Source: JBBSGD01 sp038254435
Lineage (GTDB): Bacteria > Actinomycetota > CADDZG01 > WHSQ01
Direction: 5' to 3'
NCBI GenBank assembly: GCA_038254435.1
Contig: JBBSGD010000029.1
Coordinates: 1 to 29,196, forward strand
Length of the DNA stretch: 29,196 nucleotides
The notes under the pieces are model-generated. The model had not been told where the DNA came from. It worked only from the letters and a program-made list of their open reading frames with translations, and made no database searches. Positions 21,895 to 29,196 of this stretch are shown here, one piece after another (position 1 is the stretch's first letter; each line of letters starts with the position of its first letter). The position numbers and the translations under genes were made by a program.

Positions 21895-24578
21895 CAGCCC
21901 ACGACCTCCACGAATGGCTCATCCCCGGACAAGAGAACGTTGGCGCGGCATCCTGCCTGGTCGTAGGGCATGAACACGGCTCCTCGTGAGATATCCCCGA
22001 TCCTCACCCGCAGCCGCAGCTCGGTGCTGCCGGACTTGAGAGCTACCTCGTCCCCATCCCCCACGCCGAGATCGTCTGCGTCGAGCCCGTTCATCTCGAC
22101 GAAGGGGCCTGTGGACATCCCACGCAGGGCCGTCGAGCGCGCGATCATCGAGCCCTCGTCGTAGATCATCCTGCCCGTATACAGAGCAAAGACGTTCGCT
22201 TCGCGCGTGGCCCACGCCTCCGCTCCGGCCGACGCCCCCGCTCCGCTCACGCAAACCGTTCTTGAGCCCTCGCTCCGGGGGGCGTCGGCGTCGCTCTCGT
22301 GGGGGGCGGCGTCGCTCTCGTGGGGGGCGGCGTCGCTCTCTTGGGGGGCGGCGTCGCTCTCGTGGGGGGCGGCGCCGGCGGCGCCCCTCGATCCTGGGAT
22401 CAGGCCCGGGCGCTGGCGGGCTTCGAAGCCGCGCAGCTCCCACGACAGCGGCCAGTTCTGCCCGGTCTGGAAGGGCGCGCCGGACCGGTGTCCCTTCGGG
22501 TACTGGCCCCCGGGGCCGGCAAAGCTCAAGCCCGACGGATGCGGCTCGAGGCCCGACTCGAGGGCGGGAGCGGCCACGGGCGCCTGCTGCGACAGCGCCT
22601 CGAGGTCCACATCCGCGTGGGTAGCGACCTCCTTGCGGATGTCCTCCCACACCGAGCTCATGTCGTCCCAGCTCCACGTCTTGCCGAGCGCCCCGGACAG
22701 GCCTGCACAGATGCGCCACACCTCACGCGCCGTGCCGGGCGGCGACACCAACGGCTCGAGCTTCTGCAACCTGCGCTCGAGGTTCGTGAAGGTGCCGGCT
22801 CGCTCCGCGTAGGCGGCGCTGGGAAAAACGACGTCGGCACGCAGCGCCGTTTCGGTAGGAAACAGCTCCGCGACGACAGTGAACACTCCTGCGTCAAGGG
22901 CGCGCCTCGCGAGCTCTGCATCGGGGAAGTCTGCGACCAGATCGGCTCCGAAGATCAGCAACGCGTCGAGCTCCTTGCCGGCTGCGGCCGCGAGGATCGC
23001 GCGGCTGTCCATACCCGGCTTCTCGACCACCTCGTAGCCGGCGTCAAGGCTCGGGTACACGCCCATGTCGATCATGCCCTGCGAGCCCGCATGTGGCGGG
23101 CACACGAGGAGCTTGGCAACGCGGTCTGACGCGAGATCGATCACGGCGCGTGCAATGGAGCTCTCGTCGCGTCCCGGCGATGACGGCCCCCAGCACATCA
23201 CGGTCGGGTCTCCGATGTCGTGCGCGACATCGGACGGGCTCCTCGATGCAGACGCGAGGGAGCTCAGAACCCGCGCCTCGCCGCCGGGCTCGCAGCGCAC
23301 TACGTGAGTGGCGAATGCGTCGAGCGAGATTCGCCGCGGCGACACAACTATGAGCTTTGCGCCCGCATCGAGCACCGCTCCGCGCAAGCGCAGGTACAGA
23401 ACGGGAAGAGTCTCCTTGGGGTCCGGACCAGCCCACACGATCGTGCGCGCGGAGGCGAGGTCGTTGATGGTGGCGCTCGATCCGGCCACGGGCCCAAGGT
23501 CGAGCGCCAGCTCGTAAGGGGCCCCGGCGTCCTGCACGCGCGAATCTACGTGCGGGGTGCCGAGCGTCTTCCTGGCCAGACGACCGATCGCGAACGCGTC
23601 TTCGGTCGTCAAGTGCCCGCCCGCAATGACGCCGATCCTTTCGGCCCCCTCGAGCCGCTTCGCCACCGTTGCGAAGGCCGCGCCCCAGGAGGTGGGTTGG
23701 AACTCGTCGGACTCGCTGCGCACGAGCGGGTTCGTCAACCTGTCTTCGGATCCCATGTAGTGGTAGCCAAACCTGCCCTTGTCGCAAATCCAAAAATCGT
23801 TGACGTTCTCGTTGGGGAGCGACTGGCATCGCACGATCTGCTCGGCGCGGGACTCGTTGCTGATCGGACATCCGACCGAGCAGTAAGAGCACACGCTCGG
23901 TGCAGTGTTGAGGTCCCAGGGACGGGACACGAAACGGTATGGCTTGGAGGTGAGCGCACCCACCGGGCAGATCTGAATCGTGTTGCCCGAGAAGTAACTG
24001 TCGAAGGGATCGTCGTGGAAGGTGAGGATCTGCGTGCCGTCCCCACGATCGACGAGCTGAATGAACTGATCGCCCGCAATCTCGTCGGCGAAGCGTACGC
24101 AGCGCCAGCAAAGAACGCAGCGCTCACGATCGAGGACTACGAGATCGGAGATGGCGAGCGCCTTCTCAAAGGTGCGCTTGGGCTCGATGTAGCGGGACGT
24201 GCCCGGGCCGTGCCGGTAGGTCTGGTCCTGAAGCGGGCATTCACCGGCTCGGTCGCAGATGGGGCAGTCGAGCGGGTGGTTGATGAGCAGCATCTCCAGC
24301 ATCGACTCTTGAGCTTCGACGGCCTCTGACGACACGGTGTTGACAGACATGCCGTCGGCCACCGCAGTGGCGCATGCAGGAGCGAGCTTGCCCTGCCCCT
24401 CGACCTGCACGAGGCACATGCGGCACACGGCGACGGACCTCATCCCCGGGTGATAGCAGAAGCGCGGGATGAAGACGCCGGTTTCTTCGGCGACGTCGAT
24501 CAAGGTGCGCCCCGGTTCCGTTTGAACCGAGGAGCCGTTGATGGTGACGGTCACCATCCCCTGTTTGGTCTGGCTCAT
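21894..24578 (-). CDS. nuoG: NADH-quinone oxidoreductase subunit G (14-gene cluster)
   Basis: Large Fe-S subunit of the NADH module, 894 residues. Ligand sets are complete: 2Fe-2S at C41, C52, C55, C69; His-type 4Fe-4S at H101, C105, C108, C114; 4Fe-4S at C154, C157, C160, C204; and the extra N7-type cluster at C230, C233, C237 and C265 (27 residues between the last two). Residues from about 285 form the molybdopterin-oxidoreductase-like fold, which is not expected to bind molybdenum. A low-complexity insert at about 736-763 has four copies of a 7-residue unit (AAPHESD type) before the C-terminal beta-rich domain. The start is ATG at 24578, 49 bases after nuoF. ATG 24557 is an alternative. 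Confidence 0.95.
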   Translation of the reverse strand: MSQTKQGMVTVTINGSSVQTEPGRTLIDVAEETGVFIPRFCYHPGMRSVAVCRMCLVQVEGQGKLAPACATAVADGMSVNTVSSEAVEAQESMLEMLLINHPLDCPICDRAGECPLQDQTYRHGPGTSRYIEPKRTFEKALAISDLVVLDRERCVLCWRCVRFADEIAGDQFIQLVDRGDGTQILTFHDDPFDSYFSGNTIQICPVGALTSKPYRFVSRPWDLNTAPSVCSYCSVGCPISNESRAEQIVRCQSLPNENVNDFWICDKGRFGYHYMGSEDRLTNPLVRSESDEFQPTSWGAAFATVAKRLEGAERIGVIAGGHLTTEDAFAIGRLARKTLGTPHVDSRVQDAGAPYELALDLGPVAGSSATINDLASARTIVWAGPDPKETLPVLYLRLRGAVLDAGAKLIVVSPRRISLDAFATHVVRCEPGGEARVLSSLASASRSPSDVAHDIGDPTVMCWGPSSPGRDESSIARAVIDLASDRVAKLLVCPPHAGSQGMIDMGVYPSLDAGYEVVEKPGMDSRAILAAAAGKELDALLIFGADLVADFPDAELARRALDAGVFTVVAELFPTETALRADVVFPSAAYAERAGTFTNLERRLQKLEPLVSPPGTAREVWRICAGLSGALGKTWSWDDMSSVWEDIRKEVATHADVDLEALSQQAPVAAPALESGLEPHPSGLSFAGPGGQYPKGHRSGAPFQTGQNWPLSWELRGFEARQRPGLIPGSRGAAGAAPHESDAAPQESDAAPHESDAAPHESDADAPRSEGSRTVCVSGAGASAGAEAWATREANVFALYTGRMIYDEGSMIARSTALRGMSTGPFVEMNGLDADDLGVGDGDEVALKSGSTELRLRVRIGDISRGAVFMPYDQAGCRANVLLSGDEPFVEVVG
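22290..22373 (-). repeat. Four-copy 21-bp tandem repeat in nuoG
   Basis: The unit GTCGCTCTCGTGGGGGGCGG plus C (plus strand) is repeated at 22290-22310, 22311-22331, 22332-22352 and 22353-22373. The third copy has a single change (G to T) that turns His into Gln in the protein. It encodes a tandem Ala-Ala-Pro-His-Glu-Ser-Asp linker. The period is the same as that of the nuoI repeat at 7610-7672, but the sequence is unrelated apart from the Ala-Ala-Pro core. Confidence 0.95.
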
Positions 24579-24627
24579 GCTCCCGTGTCCTCTCGCGTCA
24601 AACGACTCGCGCGATCCTCAAACGGGC

Positions 24628-26031
24628 TCATCGGCCCTCGCCGGCGTCCGTCGGCGAGCCCGCACCAGGCTGCGGCATGACTCCGGCCGCCGCCAGGCCC
24701 TCGTCGCGTTTGCGCGGGCCCGGGTAGAAACCGTGGTCGTCGTCGAAGGGGCAGCCGCCGCGACGTACGTGCTCCTCGAACTCTTCGCGGAAGAGCTTGA
24801 CGTTGGAGCGGAAGGCCCATGCCGCAGCGTCGCCCAAGGGGCAGAAACAGCGGCCGTCCATACGGTTGGCGAGATCGACGAGAAGATCCATGTCCTCGTC
24901 CCGCCCCTCGCCCGACTCTATGCGCTCCAGGACGCGCACAGCCCACCATGTTCCCTCGCGACACGGGGTGCACTTCCCGCACGACTCGTGCTCGAAGAAC
25001 TCCGTCGTGACGAGCGCGTTGCGGACCATGCAGGTAGATTCGTCCATGAACACGACGGCTCCCGACCCCAGCATCGTGCCGGCCTCCTTAAGGGCCTCGA
25101 AGTCCATGGCGATATCGGTGCTCGTGATGAGCGGAGCGCTGGCGCCGCCGGGAATGATCGCCTTGAGCCGGTTGCCGTGCAACATCCCCCCGGCCAGTGC
25201 CAGCACGTCGGACAGCGAAGTCCCCAACGCGACCTCGTAGTTCCCCGGTTTGTTTACGTGCCCGGACACCGACAGCATCTTGGTGCCCGGAGACTTCTCG
25301 GTACCCCACTGCTTGAACCACTCGATCCCGTTGTTGATGATGGCCGGCAGCGTCGACAACGTCTCGGTGTTGTTGATGACGGTGGGCTGTCCGTAGAGAC
25401 CTTTGATGGCCGGAAAGGGAGGCTTGAGGCGGGGCTGGCCGCGGAATCCTTCCAGGGAGTCGAGCAGGGCCGACTCCTCGCCACAGATGTAGGCGCCTGC
25501 GCCGCGGTGCACGGTTATGTCGCAGTCGAAATCGCCGCCGAAGATCCCGCGCCCCAGAAAACCCTCTTCGTAAGCGTCCCGGATCGCCGTGTCCATGCGG
25601 CGTGCGCCCAACGCAAACTCGCCGCGACAGTAAATGAACGCTCGGTTGGCCCCGTTTGCCCAGCAGGCGATGATGATGCCCTCGATCAGCTGGTGAGGGT
25701 CGCTTTCCGCCAGCTCCCGGTCCTTGAACGTCCCCGGCTCGCCCTCGTCGTGATTCACGACGAGGTACGTGGGCGTCACGTCGGGCGGCACGAAGGACCA
25801 CTTCATCCCGGTCGGGAAGCCGGCCCCCCCGCGGCCTCGCAATCCGGACTCCTTGACGAGGTCGACGAGGTCGGCGGAGGTCATCTCGGTAACCGCCTTG
25901 CGGGCCGCGGCGTAAGCGCCGTCGGCCAGAGCGCGCTCGAGGGTGAACGAGTCCTCGGGGAAGGCGCGCAAGCGCCGCATCACGACGAGGTCCTCGCGCG
26001 GCCCCGAGCCGTTGCCCTGCGCGAGACTCAC
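24628..26031 (-). CDS. nuoF: NADH-quinone oxidoreductase subunit F (14-gene cluster)
   Basis: Flavoprotein subunit that oxidises NADH via FMN, 467 residues. Nucleotide and FMN motifs: GRGGAGFPTG (66-75) and NHDEGEPGTFKDR (93-105), with YICGEESALLDSLEG (181-195). The 4Fe-4S (N3) ligands are C351, C354, C357 and C397 in ESCGKCTPCREG and CFCPLGD. A GTG start at 26031 overlaps the nuoE stop. The last 30 residues are a Gly/Pro-rich tail. Confidence 0.96.
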   Translation of the reverse strand: MSLAQGNGSGPREDLVVMRRLRAFPEDSFTLERALADGAYAAARKAVTEMTSADLVDLVKESGLRGRGGAGFPTGMKWSFVPPDVTPTYLVVNHDEGEPGTFKDRELAESDPHQLIEGIIIACWANGANRAFIYCRGEFALGARRMDTAIRDAYEEGFLGRGIFGGDFDCDITVHRGAGAYICGEESALLDSLEGFRGQPRLKPPFPAIKGLYGQPTVINNTETLSTLPAIINNGIEWFKQWGTEKSPGTKMLSVSGHVNKPGNYEVALGTSLSDVLALAGGMLHGNRLKAIIPGGASAPLITSTDIAMDFEALKEAGTMLGSGAVVFMDESTCMVRNALVTTEFFEHESCGKCTPCREGTWWAVRVLERIESGEGRDEDMDLLVDLANRMDGRCFCPLGDAAAWAFRSNVKLFREEFEEHVRRGGCPFDDDHGFYPGPRKRDEGLAAAGVMPQPGAGSPTDAGEGR

Positions 26032-26882
26032 CGGTTCTCTTCCTCTTGAGGCGGTCTTCCCCCGCTGTCCTTCATCTCTTCGGTCGATGAGCCTTCACTG
26101 GGCTCGAGGTCGGGCTCGTAGCCGGGGGCGCCGGGTCGCTCGGTTGGATCGTGCCGCTCGGCGGGCTGGTGGACCGGCGCCACCCGATCGCTTCCACCGT
26201 GCTCCGCGGGGCGGTGCGACGGCGCCATGTCGGCGGCCGGCACCTCCCCGGCCACGGTGCGCAGGTTCTCGGGGGCATCGGGCAGGCTCATTCCGGTGAG
26301 GGCTACCTCGCGTGCGATCTCGGTGGCCGTCCTCACGGCCGCGCCGCGCGCGCTGCGTACCTCTTCGCCGCGCTCCAAGCTGCCGACCAGCCCGTCGACC
26401 TTGTCGAGCGTCAAATCGTAGAAGTCCTCGTAGTTGATCTGAATCGAGGGGGCTCCATCGCACGTCGCGAGGCACTCGGCGGTCTCGAGCGTGAATCTCC
26501 CGTCCCCGGTAGTGCCGTCGACGGGAACGCCGAGACGCTCTTCGAACGCGGCGATGATCTTGCGGGCGCCGCGATGGGTGCACGAGATGTTGCGGCACAC
26601 CGATACGAGGTAGTCGCCTTGCGGCCGCTTCTTCAGCATCGTGTAGAAGCTCGCCACGGCGAGCACCTGCGCGGGGGTGAGACCCAGCAGGCCGGCCACC
26701 TCACGCATCCCCGGCTCGGTGACGTAGCCCTCGACCGACTGAACAAGAAAGAGCAGAGGGAGCATGGCGGAACGCGGGTTCGGGTACTTGGCGATGATCT
26801 CGTGCGCGAGCTCGAGCTCCTCGTCGTCGAGGACGCGTTGAGAACCGTCCACGGAAGAGGCGTTCACAGACGACCGGGTCAT
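26028..26882 (-). CDS. nuoE: Subunit E with long disordered C-terminus (14-gene cluster)
   Basis: Thioredoxin-like 2Fe-2S subunit of the NADH module, 284 residues. The conserved part spans about 20-170, with cluster ligands C96, C101, C137 and C141 (CRNISC and CLATC). Residues from about 175 to 284 are an added hydrophilic tail rich in Pro, Glu, Asp and His, ending in acidic GGRPPQEEENR, and look disordered. Typical bacterial NuoE proteins end near residue 160-240. The ATG at 26882 overlaps the nuoD stop (ATGA). Confidence 0.95.
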   Translation of the reverse strand: MTRSSVNASSVDGSQRVLDDEELELAHEIIAKYPNPRSAMLPLLFLVQSVEGYVTEPGMREVAGLLGLTPAQVLAVASFYTMLKKRPQGDYLVSVCRNISCTHRGARKIIAAFEERLGVPVDGTTGDGRFTLETAECLATCDGAPSIQINYEDFYDLTLDKVDGLVGSLERGEEVRSARGAAVRTATEIAREVALTGMSLPDAPENLRTVAGEVPAADMAPSHRPAEHGGSDRVAPVHQPAERHDPTERPGAPGYEPDLEPSEGSSTEEMKDSGGRPPQEEENR

Positions 26883-28120
26883 CTGTCGACACCCCCCATG
26901 ATCGGGTCGACCGACGCGATGATCGCGATGAGATCGGCAACCAGGCCGCCCTTGGCCATGCGGCCCATGCTCTGCAGGTTCACGAAGCTCGGGTCGCGCA
27001 CGTGCGCGCGGTATGGGGAAGTGCCGCCGTCGGACACGATGTAACAACCGAGCTCCCCGCGCGGTGACTCCACGGCCGCGTAGGCTTCGCCGGCCGGCAC
27101 CGTGTAGCCCTGCGTCACGAGCTTGAAGTGGTGGATCACGGCTTCCATCGAGCGATTGAGCTCGCTGCGCGGCGGGACTGTGAGCTTGGGATCCATGTTC
27201 TTGTAGTCGCCGCCGGGCATTGCTTCTATCAGCTGCTTGATGAGCGAGACCGACTGGTGCATCTCCGCCATGCGGACCAGATAGCGACAGTAAACATCGC
27301 CCTCGCTCTGAAGGGGAACTTCGAAGGTGAGATCGCCGTACGCCTCGTAGGACATATCGCGCCGCAGGTCCCAGTCGATGCCTGCGGCCCGCGCGACCGG
27401 CCCTGTTGCCGACATGTGCAGCGCCTCGTCCTGGGTGACGGCCCCAACGCCTCTGGTGCGTTCGAGAAAGATCGGGTTCTTGGACAGGAGGTCTTCGTAC
27501 TCACCGATGCGGCGCGGAAGGATGGCAACGATGTTGCCGAGCACATCGTCCCAGCCCTCGGGCAGGTCCTCCCACACGCCGCCGGGGATGAAGTAGCCGT
27601 GGTTCATGCGCAGGCCAGTGACCATCTCGAAGAAGTCGAGGATCATCTCCCGCTCGCGAAACCCGTAGAACACTGCCGACATCGCGCCCATATCTAAGCC
27701 CTGAGTTCCGAACCACACGAAGTGCGAGGACAGGCGATTGATCTCGGCGAGAAGCGTGCGGATGTACTTGCCGCGCGGCGGGACCTCGACCGTGAGCAGC
27801 TCCTCGACGGCGAGGCAGTAAGCCTGCTCATTGAAGAGCGGTGCGAGGTAGTCCATGCGCGTAACGATCGTGTTGGCGGCGCGCCACGTCTGGTCTTCAC
27901 ACTCCTTTTCCATCCCCGTATGCAGATAGCCGATAATCGGCTCGCACTTGAGGACCGTCTCGCCGTCGAGCTCCAGCAACAAACGCAGGACACCGTGCGT
28001 CGAGGGGTGGACAGGGCCCATGTTGAGAACGAGGTGCCCTTCCTGCTCGTCGAACTCCTCGACGAAAACTCCCTGCCCGCCTGCCTCGATCTTGCGCACG
28101 ACTTCTTGAGTGGTGGTCAT
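26879..28120 (-). CDS. nuoD: NADH-quinone oxidoreductase subunit D (14-gene cluster)
   Basis: 49-kDa-type quinone-site subunit, 413 residues. Quinone residues are the standard ones: His42 (HPSTHG), Tyr91 (TRMDYLAP) and Asp143 (GLDMGA), equivalent to Thermus His38, Tyr87 and Asp139. The C-terminus SFVNLQSMGRMAKGG to DPIMGGVDR is typical. The ATG at 28120 overlaps the nuoC stop. It is a useful contrast to the altered NuoD of the 11-gene operon. Confidence 0.96.
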   Translation of the reverse strand: MTTTQEVVRKIEAGGQGVFVEEFDEQEGHLVLNMGPVHPSTHGVLRLLLELDGETVLKCEPIIGYLHTGMEKECEDQTWRAANTIVTRMDYLAPLFNEQAYCLAVEELLTVEVPPRGKYIRTLLAEINRLSSHFVWFGTQGLDMGAMSAVFYGFREREMILDFFEMVTGLRMNHGYFIPGGVWEDLPEGWDDVLGNIVAILPRRIGEYEDLLSKNPIFLERTRGVGAVTQDEALHMSATGPVARAAGIDWDLRRDMSYEAYGDLTFEVPLQSEGDVYCRYLVRMAEMHQSVSLIKQLIEAMPGGDYKNMDPKLTVPPRSELNRSMEAVIHHFKLVTQGYTVPAGEAYAAVESPRGELGCYIVSDGGTSPYRAHVRDPSFVNLQSMGRMAKGGLVADLIAIIASVDPIMGGVDR

Positions 28121-28641
28121 TTCTCTTCGCTCTCGTGCGGGCCTTGCCCTTGCTGCACTCGGACCTGGCCGAGGCTGTCGAGGGCGGCGCCGGCGGCCTG
28201 CCCCGAGGGAGCCTGGCCGGGGGAGTCGACTTGCAGGAGCGGCTGGGGCAAGAACTCGACGGGAACCTTTCCGACTCCATAGTCCTTGCGCAACGGGTGG
28301 CCCTCCCACTCGTCGGGAAGCAGGATGCGAGTGAGGTTCGGGTGCCCTTCGAAGCGGATCCCAAAGAGATCGAAGGCCTCTCGTTCCATGTAGTTGGCCC
28401 CCGGCCACACTCCCGTCACCGAGGGAACCGCCGGCGTTTCCCCGGTCGCCGCAACGTGCAGCGTGCGGCGTTCCTTGAGCGATGGGTTTATGAGCTGGAC
28501 CACGACCTCGAAGCGGTCCTTGCCTCCGATACCGAGCCTGTCGAGGCCGCAGAGGTCGGCCAGCCACCAGCCGTCCTTCTTCAACATAGCCGCCTGCCGT
28601 GCCCAGTCCCCGGACGCCGGCTGAGTGTGCTCCTGAGTCAT
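28117..28641 (-). CDS. nuoC: Subunit C, N-terminally short (14-gene cluster)
   Basis: 30-kDa-type subunit, 174 residues. The core GANYMEREAFDLFGIRFEGH is intact, followed by LTRILLPDEWEGHPLRKDYG. Compared with usual NuoC proteins, about 50-60 residues of the first alpha/beta subdomain are missing: the core signature starts near residue 80 rather than 120 or more. The C-terminus (131-174) is a Gln/Gly/Pro-rich tail (LQVDSPGQAPSGQAAG). The start ATG at 28641 shares a base with the nuoB stop (TGATG), and an earlier start would lie deep inside nuoB, so the short form is probably real. Confidence 0.9.
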   Translation of the reverse strand: MTQEHTQPASGDWARQAAMLKKDGWWLADLCGLDRLGIGGKDRFEVVVQLINPSLKERRTLHVAATGETPAVPSVTGVWPGANYMEREAFDLFGIRFEGHPNLTRILLPDEWEGHPLRKDYGVGKVPVEFLPQPLLQVDSPGQAPSGQAAGAALDSLGQVRVQQGQGPHESEEK

Positions 28642-29138
28642 CAGGAGGCGACTCCCGTGCGGTGCGCCGAGTAATTGCCCTTGCTGATCTGCTCGTGCAG
28701 CAACATGATTCCGTCGATGAGCATCTCCGGGCGCGGCGGGCAGCCGGGAACGTAGATGTCGACGGGGACGATCTCGTCCACTCCCTGAACCAGCGCATAG
28801 TTGTTGAAGACGCCTCCCGTCGACGCGCATGCCCCCATCGAGATGACCCATTTGGGCTCCGTCATCTGGTCGTAGATGACCCGCAGGACGGGGGCCATCT
28901 TCTGGGAGACGCGCCCCGCAACAATCATCAAGTCGGCTTGACGAGGCGACGCCCGGAACGCCTCCATTCCGAAACGGGACAAGTCGTGGCGCGGCATGGT
29001 CGTCGCTATCATCTCGATCGCGCAGCAAGCAAGGCCGAAGGTCGCCGGCCACAGCGAGGACTTGCGCGCCCAGTCGACGAGCTTGTCGAGCTGGGCCGTT
29101 ACGAAGTTCGCTCCGACTGCGTCACTTACTCCGCCCAT
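28641..29138 (-). CDS. nuoB: NADH-quinone oxidoreductase subunit B (14-gene cluster)
   Basis: Carries cluster N2; 165 residues. Ligands are C38 and C39 (GLACCAIEM), C104 (SMGACAS) and C133 (VPGCPPRPE). The surrounding GGVFNNYALVQGVD is the standard form. I chose the ATG at 29138, which overlaps the end of nuoA by 13 bases and has GGGGTGGG upstream; a longer start at 29159 exists in frame but would overlap nuoA further. Confidence 0.95.
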   Translation of the reverse strand: MGGVSDAVGANFVTAQLDKLVDWARKSSLWPATFGLACCAIEMIATTMPRHDLSRFGMEAFRASPRQADLMIVAGRVSQKMAPVLRVIYDQMTEPKWVISMGACASTGGVFNNYALVQGVDEIVPVDIYVPGCPPRPEMLIDGIMLLHEQISKGNYSAHRTGVAS

Positions 29139-29196
29139 TCGAGCCCACCCCGCTTCCATACATAGGCGTATGCAGCGAGCAGGATGGCGATGAAGA
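29126..29196 (-). CDS. nuoA: NADH-quinone oxidoreductase subunit A, 3' end (14-gene cluster)
   Basis: Only the last 22 codons are in the window. They read FIAILLAAYAYVWKRGGLEW then Ala-Glu and a TAA stop at 29128-29126. The end of a membrane helix followed by WKRGGLEW is the usual NuoA C-terminus, and the gene sits just before nuoB as in standard operons. The start lies past the right edge. Confidence 0.85.
   Translation of the reverse strand, partial: FIAILLAAYAYVWKRGGLEWAE

Noticed and set aside
24538..26049. Plus-strand reading frame of 503 codons opposite nuoF
   Set aside because: Antisense shadow; nuoF on the minus strand has all FMN and Fe-S motifs.

Overview
The window is GC-rich and dominated by respiratory complex I genes. 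It holds two separate NADH:quinone oxidoreductase (nuo) clusters, both on the minus strand. The protein families point to an actinomycete-like bacterium (phylum Actinomycetota): the nuo subunit types, a degraded DUF559/AbiEi-like gene, and a secreted calcium-binding repeat protein of a style common there. I cannot name a genus, and the phylum call is an inference from protein style.

Layout by coordinate. 1-255: end of an insertion sequence carrying a partial OrfA-type transposase on the minus strand; its ribosome binding site sits inside a hairpin. 274-940: a plus-strand DUF559-type gene broken by at least three frameshifts. 992-11856: an 11-gene complex I operon (minus strand, order nuoABCDHIJKLMN) with no nuoE, nuoF or nuoG. 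11857-14150: a small plus-strand island with one membrane protein of unknown function and one secreted RTX-like protein. 14199-29196: a second nuo operon (minus strand, order nuoABCDEFGHIJKLMN), complete except that nuoA runs off the right edge.

How they work together. The 14-gene operon encodes a conventional complex I: NuoEFG oxidises NADH and passes electrons through FMN and Fe-S clusters, NuoBCDI carry them to quinone, and NuoAHJKLMN pump protons. The 11-gene operon encodes the connecting and membrane parts only. It must borrow NuoEFG from the first operon or take electrons from another donor such as ferredoxin. Its subunits differ from the first set at telling places: NuoD has Trp in place of the quinone-binding Tyr and Glu in place of the Asp that partners the quinone-site His, NuoH is divergent in its first loop, and NuoI carries a tail of about 330 residues with three copies of a 40-residue helical-looking repeat on Pro/Ala-rich linkers.

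Both operons are tightly packed. Most junctions overlap (ATGA, GTGA, TTGA, TGATG or TAGTG) or abut, which suggests translational coupling. Several starts are GTG and one is TTG. The most unusual items are the NuoI repeat tail, the altered quinone pocket of the second NuoD, and the 21-bp in-frame tandem repeats found independently in nuoI (11-gene operon) and nuoG (14-gene operon).
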